Below are positions 1 to 10,496 of a DNA stretch of 60,556 nt, one piece after another (position 1 is the stretch's first letter; the number at the start of each line of letters is the position of its first letter). Below the pieces are notes generated by a model. The model made no database searches. It saw only the letters and a program-made list of their open reading frames with translations, and was not told where the DNA came from. The stretch lies in the NCBI RefSeq assembly GCF_901447495.1, contig NZ_CABDWS010000009.1, forward strand, positions 1-60,556, given 5' to 3'. Position numbers and translations under genes: made by a program. The DNA comes from Haloimpatiens lingqiaonensis. GTDB lineage: Bacteria > Bacillota > Clostridia > Clostridiales > Clostridiaceae.

Positions 1-152
1 ATCCATAGCTTTCCTAATCAACTTATTAAATAAGTAAAATTTGCTTTATATAAATTTTGCCTCTTAATGATAATTCCAAAGCCATTGTTTAACTTATATT
101 AATTAGGTATAATTATAATTATAATTGCAATGGAACTCATTAGTTAGTAATG

Positions 153-176
153 TAGTATAACTCACAAATTATACTA
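153..176. repeat. Short inverted repeat in AT-rich intergenic DNA
   Basis: TAGTATAA (153-160) and TTATACTA (169-176) form an 8-bp inverted repeat with an 8-nt spacer. It lies inside the 280 bases at the left edge, where I see no gene; the rest is AT-rich sequence with short ATAATT repeats around 108-125. It could be an operator or chance in AT-rich DNA. Confidence 0.3.
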
Positions 177-280
177 TAATCTAAAATATATTGGAAAATA
201 TAAAAATAATTCAACTGGGAAGCGAGGGAAATATGAATGAAATTAAAGTATCATTACTATGCACTATATGCACTATGGGG

Positions 281-1231
281 CTATCTAATATCAAATACCA
301 TATGCCTCTTTTTTCTGTATAATTCCTCAATAGTACTTGTAACTTTTTCTTCTCTTCTTTTCAAATTCCTTATTAACATTTCTACTTTATCATAGTTATC
401 CAGTACTTTTTTTAGAAAATCCTCTATCTTAGACTGAACATATAAATCTGCAAATAAACCATCAAAAAAATAGTCTGCAAAGGTTGCAAATTTTCCTATA
501 TTTATATCTACATATTCAATATCCATTGGGAAATTTTGCATATAACTTATTTGTCTTTCAAGTTCTCTCATTCTATCTTTAACCCTATACAAATCCTTTT
601 CTGCCTTATTTATATGTGAGTGTTTTACCATGGTAGATATAGCTCCACTCCCTATTATATCTACGGTTCCCCAACTCTTTGCATCTTTCAAAGAATTTAT
701 TACCGTATCCATACTATATAGCACACTCCATGCAACTGATACAACTTCTCTTATTTTTTTAACATATGCCTCCATATCCGCTATTTGTTCACGTATATCC
801 ATAATTTCTTTTGAATCGCTGTCTCCCTTTTCTAAAATAATTCTCTCTTTTTCCTCAATAATATTATTATATTCTAGTTCCAGATTTCTTAATTCATATA
901 TCTCATGTTCACTGCTATATATTTTCTCTTTAAGCTGCTGTACATACTGAAAGCACTGCTCATATTTAAATTTAGCAGCCATATATTCCTCCTGTTCCTT
1001 ACTTAATTTTTCTTCCTTCTTATTAAGAATAGTATATAATAAATTGTTAAAGCCCGTCTTCTGAAGTTTTTCTACATCCCTTTTTTCCTTATTCAAAACT
1101 TTCTCAAATCGTTCTAATTTTTCCTTTTCCCTTTTTATTTCTATTTGTAACTTTTTTAGCTCTTCCTTTACTTTTTTATTTTCTTCAATTTTCTCCTTTA
1201 ATTTAATTAATCTTTCATTCAAATTTTCCAT
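281..1231 (-). CDS. Hypothetical coiled-coil protein
   Basis: The 316-residue product is not a family I recognise. Residues 1-150 are nearly all charged heptad-like sequence rich in E, K and L, which indicates a long coiled coil. A less charged stretch follows (about 165-205, with the motif GSGAISTMVKHSHINKAEKD), and the C-terminus returns to basic/acidic helix. No signal peptide or transmembrane helix is visible. The GSGAISTM segment resembles central regions of small-molecule or toxin-type coiled-coil proteins, but I would not assign a function. The start is the ATG at 1229-1231, preceded on the minus strand by an AAGGGGTG-like ribosome binding site. It stands alone, separated from the next gene by a terminator hairpin. 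Confidence 0.6.
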   Translation of the reverse strand: MENLNERLIKLKEKIEENKKVKEELKKLQIEIKREKEKLERFEKVLNKEKRDVEKLQKTGFNNLLYTILNKKEEKLSKEQEEYMAAKFKYEQCFQYVQQLKEKIYSSEHEIYELRNLELEYNNIIEEKERIILEKGDSDSKEIMDIREQIADMEAYVKKIREVVSVAWSVLYSMDTVINSLKDAKSWGTVDIIGSGAISTMVKHSHINKAEKDLYRVKDRMRELERQISYMQNFPMDIEYVDINIGKFATFADYFFDGLFADLYVQSKIEDFLKKVLDNYDKVEMLIRNLKRREEKVTSTIEELYRKKRHMVFDIR

Positions 1232-1288
1232 ATTAACACCCCTTATTTATTACCATTTCCCCTTAATACCTATTTTACCATATTTTTA

Positions 1289-1327
1289 AAATAAACACCT
1301 CAGCTAATAAGCTAAAGTGTTTATTTT
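1289..1327. terminator. Bidirectional hairpin terminator
   Basis: AATAAACAC and GTGTTTATT pair, and an inner AGCT/AGCT stem with a TAAT loop extends the hairpin. T-rich sequence follows on the plus strand, and on the minus strand the hairpin is followed by TTATTTTAAAAAT. It can end transcripts of the small minus-strand gene at 1328-1639. Confidence 0.6.
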
Positions 1328-1639
1328 TTAATTTTTCTTAATCTTATATACCATATAATTGTACAAATCTTTTCTCATTTTAAAAATCTGAAAGGCAAAA
1401 TCCACACCTGGATATCCCACACACTCTAATATCCCATGATTTCCTATACAGTTACTTTTACCTGCTATACTACTGGCGTAAGATGTGCCACTGATAAAAA
1501 TCATACCCATTGATGTAATGGAAGCTATTTTAAGTCCTTTGTTCAAATGTATATTTTTACACTTAATTTTAAACATACAATTATTATAAAATTTTTGAAT
1601 GCCTTTTCTTGGCATACTTAAATTAATAACACAAATCAT
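1328..1639 (-). CDS. Small hypothetical protein with signal-peptide-like segment
   Basis: This 103-residue reading frame matches no family I know. A basic stretch (KIKCKNIHLNKGLK) is followed by a hydrophobic segment (IASITSMGMIFISGTSYASS) that ends in a possible signal peptidase site. The remainder is short, with two cysteines and a basic C-terminus. An internal ATG about 22 codons downstream would place the basic and hydrophobic parts at the N-terminus and may be the true start. No strong ribosome binding site is seen for either start. It may be a small secreted protein or a non-functional remnant. Confidence 0.35.
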   Translation of the reverse strand: MICVINLSMPRKGIQKFYNNCMFKIKCKNIHLNKGLKIASITSMGMIFISGTSYASSIAGKSNCIGNHGILECVGYPGVDFAFQIFKMRKDLYNYMVYKIKKN

Positions 1640-1801
1640 AGAGCAAACCTCAAAAAATTGTTATTTATTATTATATGCTAGATGCAATTTTTTGGTGCTA
1701 GGCTACTACTTTTATGTTACTTTGTACTTTATGAATTTCCTAGGATTTTTTTATACTAAATATTTAGATACATTCAATATTTTTTAAAAGATGTAGCTAT
1801 C

Positions 1802-1990
1802 CTAATATAACTTTAGTAAGCTAGAACATGCACTTCTTAGTATTTCTACCCCTGCAAAGCCTTCCGTTGAATAATGACCCACTATAACTTTATCCATAAT
1901 TTCAAATATACTTGAAATCAAATAATTCATTAATATAGGAAAAGCCAATGAATTAATTGTTTTAACATACTTATTTTTTATTTTTTTCAT
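1802..1990 (-). pseudogene. MATE-family efflux transporter, N-terminal fragment
   Basis: The 62-residue reading frame has the opening of a MATE (multidrug and toxin extrusion) transporter: a basic N-terminus, then FPILMNYLISSIFEIMDKVI and VGHYSTEGFAGV, which match the first transmembrane helix and loop of that family. Full MATE proteins have about 450 residues and 12 helices, so nearly all of this one is missing. The frame ends in LLKLY and stop, with no continuation in neighbouring frames. It is read as a decayed remnant left by a deletion or an insertion boundary. Confidence 0.6.
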
Positions 1991-2074
1991 AATCGTCTCT
2001 CGCTTTCATTGTAATAATACTAATAGAAAGAGAGAACAGTTTTCACTGATATATATAATCTCAAAAGATTGCTA

Positions 2075-3862
2075 TCAATCATTATTAATATAACTTTTGT
2101 ATAAATCAAACAAAAACTTCATTCTATTAAAGTCATTATAAAATTTTTGGGATCTATAACATTTGTCCACCGCTTTATCAAGTTCCTTATGAACTTCACA
2201 AAGCTTATAGGGTGTTATAACTGGATTATATAATTGTGCTAGCGATTGATCTTTATACTCTTCTCTAACCCTCAATAGCCTCTTTACAGTTTTTTCCACG
2301 CAAAGCATTTTTTCATAACTAGGGTTTTCTGGCCATGGGAAATTATTATACACAAGTTTATTTGAATATCTAAAGTCACTTTTTATTCTACCACATATTT
2401 GCCTTACCCATGCCATATGCATTTCGGACATTAGTACCCCAAAGTGATATAAATCAGCATTTTTGATAATACAACATGAGTCCGCTGCAATATATTCATC
2501 ACTAAAAAAACCCATGGGAATATATTTTCTCTGTTCTGAGGAATGTCTAGGTATTAATATATAATTTCCTTTTTCCTGTCTTATTTCTCCAAATAAATAA
2601 GGATAATCCGCTAATTTTCTTGTAGCCCCTCTTTTGCTAGATAATCTACTCTCTTTAACCCTTTTAACCAAATTATATACTTTAGGCATATCCACAATTT
2701 CTGAAGGCTTAGCATCTTTTAACCATAAACACCATCTTTTCTCATCATGCAAAAATTCTCTTGCACTAATAAAACGTCTAAAAAATTTTTCTGCCTTGGG
2801 CTCTCTTAATAGAAATTCATTTTTTTCCTCATCAGTAAAGAGAAAATTTCCATTGTCATTAGGCATATTTCCAAAATTAATCTTAGGAACTTTACAAATA
2901 GGTTTACTTCTATTTTCTATTATAAAATCATCTTGTTCTAAAAGATATGGATTTATCTTTTTTACCTTAATCTTCATTGGATTAGAATTTGGTATTTCGT
3001 AATCATATATTACCTTATTCAAACTATTAATATACGAAAACCCAATTATTACAACATATACCTGAGCATCTTTTCTATATTCATTACTCCATTTAAATGT
3101 CCTATGTGCAAAATTTATTTTAATATTCTTTTTCAGTAAATACTTCCACAATACACTTACTTGTTCCCCTTGTACAATTGAATTTGTTGAAATAAAGGCC
3201 ACCTTTATATTTGTATTTTTAATAAACTCTACAGTCTTAATATACCAACAACAAACATAATCCAGTAACCCATAATTTGTAACTTCTTTACATATTGCTT
3301 GCATGTCTAAGTTTTGCTGCTTATCCCTATTTTTCTTTGATATAAATGGTGGATTTCCTACTATATATGTTAATTTTTCTCTAGGTATGATTTCATTCCA
3401 ATTAACTTTTAAAGCATTTCCATTTATTATATTAGCTGCCTTTTTCAAAGGAAACCTAACAAAATACTCACCAAATTCTTGTGACAATTCCATATTCATT
3501 TGATGATCTACTAACCATATTGCAACCTGAGCAATATTCGCTGCAAACTCCTCTTTTTCTATACCATACATACAATCAACATCAATGCAATCATAAAGTA
3601 TATTTATATCCACTGACATTTGAACAAACATGTTATCATTTACATATAACTCTTTATAAATTTCTAATTCTAACCTTCTTAATTCCCTATAAGCAATAAC
3701 TAAAAAATTTCCACACCCACAAGCAGGATCTATGTTCTTACCGTCTTTAATACAATTCTGAAAACCTAGATTGTGTCTCAGTAGGTTTTGAATAGCAGAA
3801 AAACCCTTGATAACAAGGGATTCTGTTGTTTTATATACATCTAAAGTATAAATTTCTATAGA
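2075..3862 (-). pseudogene. MmeI-like type IIL/IIG restriction-modification enzyme, 5'-truncated
   Basis: MmeI-type proteins fuse an N-terminal nuclease, an N6-adenine methyltransferase and a target recognition domain in about 900 residues. The ATG-initiated frame covers 518 residues (2075-3631), but the same frame is open to a stop at 3863-3865, and the extra part encodes the SAM-binding motif DPACGCGNFL followed by VIAYRELRRLELE. Downstream are the catalytic NPPF motif (VGNPPFISKK) and the conserved family C-terminus (SLAQLYNPVITPYKL, then ELDKAVDKCYR). Upstream of motif I there is no nuclease domain, only a short unrelated-looking stretch. The gene has therefore lost roughly its first 300-400 codons and cannot cut. 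A residual methyltransferase is conceivable, but no good start codon precedes motif I. Confidence 0.8.
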
Positions 3863-3985
3863 TCAATTAATAAATAATGCTAAAATCAATCTTTGCTCTT
3901 CTTTGTTTTTTATTTTTGAACACACCTTATCTGTACTTTATAGAAATAATTAAAAAGTATAGGCAAAATTAAAAGATATAAGTCT

Positions 3986-6229
3986 TTAATTTGAGTACTC
4001 TTCAACAATCTTTTCAACATAAGCTAATCTTCCACGACCTAGGGCGGCATAATAAGTAGCATGCTTTCTACAAGCATCAATAGCTTTTTTTAAAGCTAAC
4101 TCTCCATAATCTTCATAAATCGCCTTTAAAAAATATCTAGTAGAGTATTCATTAAGAGTTCTTGTATATCTTTCGCCATTCATCATTGCATAAAAAGCTG
4201 AAATATAATCTCCAGCTGAGCCAGAATTCATATTTACTCTATCTGCAATTTCATCTCTACCTTCCGTTCTTCCTAACTTTCCTTCAAATACCTTTTTAGA
4301 GACATCATAAGCGTAAGCTACCATTTCACTAGTAATACTAGAATTATTGGCATTATCTACAGATAGAATAGAAGCTGTATCAATTTCTTCTAATGTCGAT
4401 TTTAATTTATCATATTGTGAGATTAGCCAATTGAAATTTTCTAAATATAGTTCTGGGTTAAACACATCTGTTTCTATAGAATGAAGTATCCTTTTTGCGG
4501 TGCTAGTTTTACGGCTTGTATACCACTCAAGTTCAGATCCATACATGCTTTCTATTTCATTCCTTAAAAGCTCTAGCCTTTTAAATGTCTCAGGTTGATG
4601 AACATAGATACCAATGCGTAAAATATTTTGTTTCATAATTTGAAAAAAGATATAGTATTCACTATTTCCAATAGCTACGTCATACCAATTTACATGAGCG
4701 GGTTTTTGAGAGGCTATATCCTTCCCTCTATCAATTGACTTACAATAATCAACAAAACTCCTCCAAAAATTGAGTCGTTGCTGTTGGAGGGCTGTTAACC
4801 CTTCCTTTAAAAATGAAGAGCTCTTATCTGTTTTAGGTAAATCATTTGTTGTAGGCTCTGGAATTTCTGGCACTTCATCTCTCTCTTCATTAACAAAATC
4901 AATGTGGAGCAACTCATTTTTTTGTTCTACTGTAAAGTCGAGACCCCACCTATTCTCCATAAATTCTAAAAGCTTTAAACCTCTATTTAAAATAGCTTCA
5001 GGAGTCCAGTCTTCTTCTATAGCCACTTCTATCTCTGAATGTGATCCATTAATATAACCTCTTCTTTTTGATGAAGGATTCTTCTTATCGGGGAAACTAT
5101 CATTTTGCAAAGAAGAATTTATGCTCTGTGCAAGGGGTAATAGATTACCTAAACTAGCAGACAAAATCTTTATTTCCTCTTCATTAAAATGACGGAATTG
5201 ATTACGCCAATACCATTTAGTTGGTGTTTGAGGCAAAATATGTTCAATTGTAATTTTGTCTTTTTCAACCTTAGAAAACATCTGCCAGTCTATTTTTTGA
5301 ATATTGTTTTTAGTAGATAAGTGGCTTTCATATTCGTATAAAAAATATCTTAAATCTCGCCAACCATAAAAGCCTAAACCCGAATCAAAGCGTCTATCTG
5401 TTCTAGCTATAAAGCTTGTTATAATTGGATTTAAATCATTATCTATTGTCTCCATTAAATCATCTGCCACAGATTTCAAGCTTGTTTTTCTATGTAAAAC
5501 ATCTCTTGCCTTATTATAATAATAGCTACTTTTATAGCTGGCATTATATCCCGCCATTCTAAAACAAAGAAATATGAAACGTTCTATCTCTTTAAAAAGT
5601 AAAACACGTTCCTCCGCTTCAACTTCATTTTTGAGAGACAAAGATATAGCAACTAGTGGTCTAAAATATCCAATTCCAATTCTATTTAATTTATTTATCC
5701 ATTGCTTTTCTTCAGCAGATAATTCATCACTATCATGAGGAAAATAAGTGTAATACCAGTACTCTGCAATTTCCTTAAGACTACTTACATAAGCATTTAT
5801 CTCACTTGGAGCTAATTTGCTTACTAGGATAGTTTCCTCTTCCGTATTTTCAACTACATCCTCATCATCAAAATCTTCATCCTCAGTTTGAGGTTCAGCT
5901 ATTTCATTATCAATTGTAACAGGATGCTTATCAAATACATTTTTTGAAGAAAATTTATTCAATAAAAACTTAATATAGTCATCGCCTTTTCTACGTGTAT
6001 ACTGAAAGTAGACTGTCCAATGAGCCCTTAAAAATTCATCATCAGCTAAGGGGTGGTTTTGATTTCTTCCTAGCTGATAATATACTTCTTTCCAAGCATC
6101 ATTGATATTCTTTCTTAATTGTCCTTTATCCTTATTGTCTAACTGTTCATCATCAAACAAAGTTGTTAAATAGATAAGTCTGTTTTTTAAAAGTTCTAAG
6201 TTACTAAGTTTTTTTCCTCTATTATTCAT
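3986..6229 (-). pseudogene. GmrSD-like DUF262/DUF1524 protein, C-terminal part (frameshifted)
   Basis: This 747-residue frame is the continuation of the DUF262 frame at 6226-6933. It begins MNNRGKKLSNLELLKNRL, an internal DUF262 motif normally preceded by FET. The DUF1524 nuclease motif IEHILPQTP is near residue 325, and a DUF4268-like region (NFWRSFVDYC to LEWYTSRKTS) follows from about 500. The last 120 residues form a helical domain that may resemble ScoMcrA-type N-terminal domains. The family acts as modification-dependent (type IV) restriction or similar defence, with DUF262 as the nucleotide-sensing part and DUF1524 as an HNH-like nuclease. The nuclease half is intact but severed from DUF262 by the frameshift. 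It is the last gene of the leftward defence operon. Confidence 0.8.
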
Positions 6230-6933
6230 TGTTTCAAGGCCACAAAAACATCGTAATCATCCTCAATTTCATGTAGGTTAAACATTAGTTTTAATGTAAG
6301 CCTTTTGTATAGTTTTTCAATACCATCTATGCCTTCTGCTTCAAATAAAGACTCAAGGTTTCTAGCAAAGAACTTTTTTGCATACATAAGATTTTGAGTA
6401 TAATAAGTCTCAACAATTGTTCCACCAAATTGTTCTTCAAATATTTTATGTTTCAAGTAATTATAGCTAGGATTGTCTAACTCATATCCAAACATATATG
6501 TTTTAATCATGTTTTCTGGTGGTCGACTCTTCATTATATACTTTTCTGTAATCGCTTTGACGGATTCAAATCCTATGAATATCTGATCATCCGATTTTTC
6601 TTGATTTTCATCTAACCTCTTAATAAAAGATATTATCTCATACATAAGTATAGAAAACGTGGTTAATCTTTGCTGACCATCTACAACATGATATGCCTTA
6701 TAGCCAATATCAATCAACCAGCTGTCTTCTCCCCATAAGCGTAAACTTTCTTTATTAACCGCTTTTAAAGATAAAAGTCCAGTATAATGATATCTATCTT
6801 CATGAAGATTTAATAAATCCTCCCAAAAATCTACTAGTTGTTCTTTTTTCCATGCATATCCTCTTTGATAATCTGGTATTCTAAATAGTCTATTTTGAAA
6901 TAGTGTTGATAAAGAAATTAATTCATTTGACAT
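6226..6933 (-). pseudogene. GmrSD-like DUF262 protein, N-terminal part (frameshifted)
   Basis: The DUF262 signature is clear: IPDYQRGYAWKKEQL near residue 18 and VVDGQQRLTTFS near 80. The frame stops after DVFVALKQ. If one A is restored in the AA run at 6236-6237 (plus strand), the minus-strand reading becomes VAFETMNNRGKK, the exact expected DUF262 sequence, and joins the 747-residue frame to make one protein of about 980 residues. The two parts overlap by 4 bases (ATGA), which could pass for translational coupling, but MNNRGK is internal family sequence, so a broken single gene is the better reading. Whether this is a real mutation or an assembly error cannot be told here. Confidence 0.85.
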
Positions 6934-6959
6934 TTAGGCACTTCCTCCTTCCAGAGACA

Positions 6960-7844
6960 TTAATCTTCATTGCTTTCTATTTCTTTTAAAGTTCTTCCCT
7001 TTTTATCTAACCACATAATCATGCCATTAGCACTGGCATATGTTACAAAACCTGCTGCTGCAGAAGGGCTTGTAAAAAGTATATCCTCTTGAAGCATGCC
7101 ACTTTTTATCCTATCACTATATCGCTCTCTCAAATTATTAATAGTCTCTGGGCAACTTTTAGTAGGATTAACAGAAACTAACGCACCTTTGTAAACAACA
7201 AAGCCTTCATTAGTTCTTCGGCCTTTGGCTTCAGCTTTAGAAGTTTTCAAAAATAATACAGGCTCATCATCAATTTCTACTTCCTTAATTTCTTTATTAG
7301 TTGGCTTTTCTTCAAGGGATTCAAATACTCTATGACCGAATGTCCCCATAACTATTTCAGCATACTCTATAAACTCCTCCAACTCACTTTCTTTTTCTTC
7401 AGTTACATTACCTGACGTTGGATCGCTATTGTTTTTAACACTATATCTTCTTGCGTTTTTAGCTAAATTAAAAAATCTATTTTCTAAATAGCTTATTTCA
7501 GTTGGCCCAAAAGAATTGTTTGAAGTAGTAAAGACAACTGCTTCTGTCCAATAATCTTTGCTATCATCTCTTTTATGTTCCTGCAGACGATAAAGTAAGC
7601 CCTCACCATTTTTTCTTGCCCCTGCTTGACCAATGTAGACAATATTTTCTCCCGTTTCATCAGATGTCCCAAATAAAAAGTAAACGCCACTTTGCTTAAG
7701 ATCTTCCCGCTCTTTACATTTATCAAGTTCTGTTCTAGGTATTTTATAAGCAACACCCGTCCAATTAGCGAGAGTACATTTTATCCTCCCAACAGCTGTC
7801 CCATCCATCAGAAATAAGTTTATGCTTTTCCCTCGTACAGCCAC
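6960..7844 (-). CDS. GIY-YIG nuclease-like protein with DUF4357 domain
   Basis: The 294-residue protein has a GIY-YIG-type core: SGVYFLFG near residue 53 and IVYIGQAG near 70, then LLYRLQEHKRD carrying the conserved arginine and histidine region. The C-terminal 60 residues (SPSAAAGFVTYASANG) match DUF4357, a small domain often found beside such nuclease folds. In other genomes this architecture sits inside type III restriction-modification operons, as it does here between res and the DUF262 gene. The role is inferred to be DNA cleavage or DNA recognition in defence. The start is the ATG at 7844, preceded by GAAAGGAGG. An intervening acidic linker of about 60 residues separates the domains. 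Confidence 0.8.
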   Translation of the reverse strand: MAVRGKSINLFLMDGTAVGRIKCTLANWTGVAYKIPRTELDKCKEREDLKQSGVYFLFGTSDETGENIVYIGQAGARKNGEGLLYRLQEHKRDDSKDYWTEAVVFTTSNNSFGPTEISYLENRFFNLAKNARRYSVKNNSDPTSGNVTEEKESELEEFIEYAEIVMGTFGHRVFESLEEKPTNKEIKEVEIDDEPVLFLKTSKAEAKGRRTNEGFVVYKGALVSVNPTKSCPETINNLRERYSDRIKSGMLQEDILFTSPSAAAGFVTYASANGMIMWLDKKGRTLKEIESNED

Positions 7845-7880
7845 AACAAAACCTCCTTTCTACTTTACTAAAGCCAAAAT

Positions 7881-10493
7881 TTAAATTGTATCTATCCATG
7901 CAGATACTTTTTCTAAGAAGTCTTCTCTTCGGTATTGATCATTATAAAAAGGTAACCCCATTATTTTATACTCATTTCCAGATATTAAAGTTTTAGAAAT
8001 ATAATGCTTTTCCCCTATTTCATTTAAAAATTCCTCTTTCCATTTATCTTCCTTAAGTAAATGATTCCCTTTAGGTTCAATATAGGTTTGGTAGTTAGAT
8101 ATATTATCACTGTTCTTTTTAGCCACAAAAAGCAGATAATCAGGCTCAAATCGTTCACCATGTTCAAAGCTATAAATAGCAAGTTCGGGTATTCTTTCAT
8201 TTCTAACTACATAATACTCTAATCCCTTAGCCTTTAATTTTGGTTCAATATCAGTTTTGAAAAATTTAATAAATAATTTTTCTTCACTAGTCCCATAATT
8301 ATCGTTGAAAACATACCAACTCTCTTTTGATAAATCAATCTGATATTCTGGATTGGGACAATTCACTTGTGATACACCTTTCCCACCATTTTCATCAAGC
8401 CTAGATAGATAAATACTCTTATCCTTAATAACAGATTTAATTGCTTTTGGCTCAAATTCAGTCGTTCCAATATATTCTGGTTTCAAGGAAATTATATAGC
8501 TTGATACTTTCTCAAATGCTCCTATACAAGCCTTAAATAAATCCCTACCAGTGATGTTTTCAGTAAAATATTTAATCTCAATCGTAGAGTTCCCCAGGTA
8601 TTCTTCTGAGGTTAAAAATTCTTTCAACGTTTTCACATGCGGGAACTTGCTTTGTATCACACTAAATCTAAGTTCATTAAACTTTTCACTTGCACCAAGC
8701 AATACATTATAATCAATATCTTTAAATTTTATAGTTTTTATTTCTGAAGCAGTTGTTGATGTTTTATTATCTCCAATTAAATTTACTACTGCACCTCGGG
8801 TTGTTTTTTGTGTATATCTATATACCCTATTTCTAATTCTTTCTTCTAATGATTTTACTTCATCTCTTCCTTTTGGAATACGCTTATTTGAGAATACTAA
8901 TCCTTTGTTATAAAGCTCAGTATCTTTAAATTCCTTTTTTAGTTTATATTCTAATTTAATAGGATTTTCATCCTGAAGCCCTGTTGCAATTAAAGCCTGT
9001 CTTAATTCAGCTATATAACGTGAATCATTTCTGCTATGAAAAAACATAGTTTCTAATATGCGATACTCATTGTTAAGATCATTGTCATATTTTCTTTTAA
9101 ATCGATTTTGTTCCTCTGAAACTTTAAATGGACAATATCTCGCACCACGACCTATTAACTGAGCCTCTTTTATAGTGTATGCACCGATTTTACCAGCTTT
9201 TCCACTTGCTTGTCTCGTATCATAAAGCCTTACTATATCGAATAGATTAAGTACATCCCAACCTTCATTTAACATATCTACAGCAAAAATAAGACGAATT
9301 GGATTGTCTTCGTCCTCTAGGGAGTTAACAAGCAATTGATTTTCTCTGCTATTATCTGCAGCTCCATTAATAATAATTGAGTTATCCCTAGTAAAACTAC
9401 TTTTTAAACTATGTTCTAACAGTTGAAAGCTTGAGTCTTTAGCTTTAAAGTAATCTAATGCTTGTGTAAGTATATCTATCTTTGCGGAATAAAGTTCTTG
9501 TATTTCTGAGCCTGTTAAAGAATCTATTTTAGAGAAGAACTCCTCGTAAAAGTCCTCCGATTCTTTAATTTTTTGGGATTTAAGCATAATAACGGGTTTA
9601 ATATTTAGCTTACAGTCTGCAAAAAGATACTTACGATATTCACTCATAATAAGAGCTATCAAAGTTCTCTCCCATGGTTCACTGTCTGTTCCAAAATTTT
9701 GAAAATCCTTAGTGTATCCACTAGACCTAAAGTTAATGAGTGGATAGTTGTAGATTATTTTATCTAGGTATTTATTTTTAACATTTGTATCTTTTAAATC
9801 TGCTGTAGCAGTAAATTCGAGCATTATATTGTCTCTATTTCTGTAAAAAGCATTAGTAACAGAATACTCCCAGCTATTTTTAGCTTCTTTTTCCGCTTTT
9901 GATGCCCTTTTGGTAAGAGTATTTACATGATGACTTTCATCTGATATAAATACAATTTTATTATTTTCAAAATCTTCATATGTTAAAGAGTTTTCTTTCG
10001 GTGTGAATAAATCCATATGAAGCTTCTGTGTTGTAGTAAAGCAAATTTGTATATCTTCCTCTAAATCATTTCCACTAAAATTATCCACCATTTTAATATT
10101 AATTTTATTTCCTAAATATTCAATTACATCATTGAAAAGATACTTTGACGATAGAGGATTAGTAAAGTTTTCTTTTGTTTTTTCCAATATATTAGTTTGA
10201 TTAACAAAGAACATGAAATTACGATACCCTTTAGTATACAAATAAAGAATTAAACCCGCCATAATCACTGTCTTTCCGCTGCCTGTAGCCATGTGAAAAA
10301 GATTATGTATTTGTTTATTTTTCCTTAAGTTTTCTTCCTCAAAATAGGTAATAAAATAGCGAAAAGCCTCTTCTTGATACTCACGAAGATGAATATGGGG
10401 TGCTAATCCTTTTTCAATTATTTCAGGTATATCTTTTAACTGACCTAGTTCTTTTACAACATTTAATTTTTCATATAAAAACCTTTGTTCCAT
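7881..10493 (-). CDS. res: Type III restriction enzyme, Res subunit
   Basis: The 870-residue protein is the helicase-nuclease of a type III restriction system. It uses ATP to signal along DNA and cuts with the Mod partner. Walker A is ATGSGKT near residue 67, the motif II variant SDESHH is near 183, and motif VI is GRGARYCPF near 444. The C-terminal part holds a nuclease-like segment (FEPDYLLFVAKK, then TYIEPKGNH) consistent with the PD-(D/E)XK endonuclease domain, with D, E and K visible. Length is typical. The ATG at 10493 follows a GGGAGG ribosome binding site and lies 3 bases after the mod stop, so the two are co-translated. The gene looks intact, but its Mod partner is frameshifted. Confidence 0.93.
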   Translation of the reverse strand: MEQRFLYEKLNVVKELGQLKDIPEIIEKGLAPHIHLREYQEEAFRYFITYFEEENLRKNKQIHNLFHMATGSGKTVIMAGLILYLYTKGYRNFMFFVNQTNILEKTKENFTNPLSSKYLFNDVIEYLGNKINIKMVDNFSGNDLEEDIQICFTTTQKLHMDLFTPKENSLTYEDFENNKIVFISDESHHVNTLTKRASKAEKEAKNSWEYSVTNAFYRNRDNIMLEFTATADLKDTNVKNKYLDKIIYNYPLINFRSSGYTKDFQNFGTDSEPWERTLIALIMSEYRKYLFADCKLNIKPVIMLKSQKIKESEDFYEEFFSKIDSLTGSEIQELYSAKIDILTQALDYFKAKDSSFQLLEHSLKSSFTRDNSIIINGAADNSRENQLLVNSLEDEDNPIRLIFAVDMLNEGWDVLNLFDIVRLYDTRQASGKAGKIGAYTIKEAQLIGRGARYCPFKVSEEQNRFKRKYDNDLNNEYRILETMFFHSRNDSRYIAELRQALIATGLQDENPIKLEYKLKKEFKDTELYNKGLVFSNKRIPKGRDEVKSLEERIRNRVYRYTQKTTRGAVVNLIGDNKTSTTASEIKTIKFKDIDYNVLLGASEKFNELRFSVIQSKFPHVKTLKEFLTSEEYLGNSTIEIKYFTENITGRDLFKACIGAFEKVSSYIISLKPEYIGTTEFEPKAIKSVIKDKSIYLSRLDENGGKGVSQVNCPNPEYQIDLSKESWYVFNDNYGTSEEKLFIKFFKTDIEPKLKAKGLEYYVVRNERIPELAIYSFEHGERFEPDYLLFVAKKNSDNISNYQTYIEPKGNHLLKEDKWKEEFLNEIGEKHYISKTLISGNEYKIMGLPFYNDQYRREDFLEKVSAWIDTI

Positions 10494-10496
10494 TAA

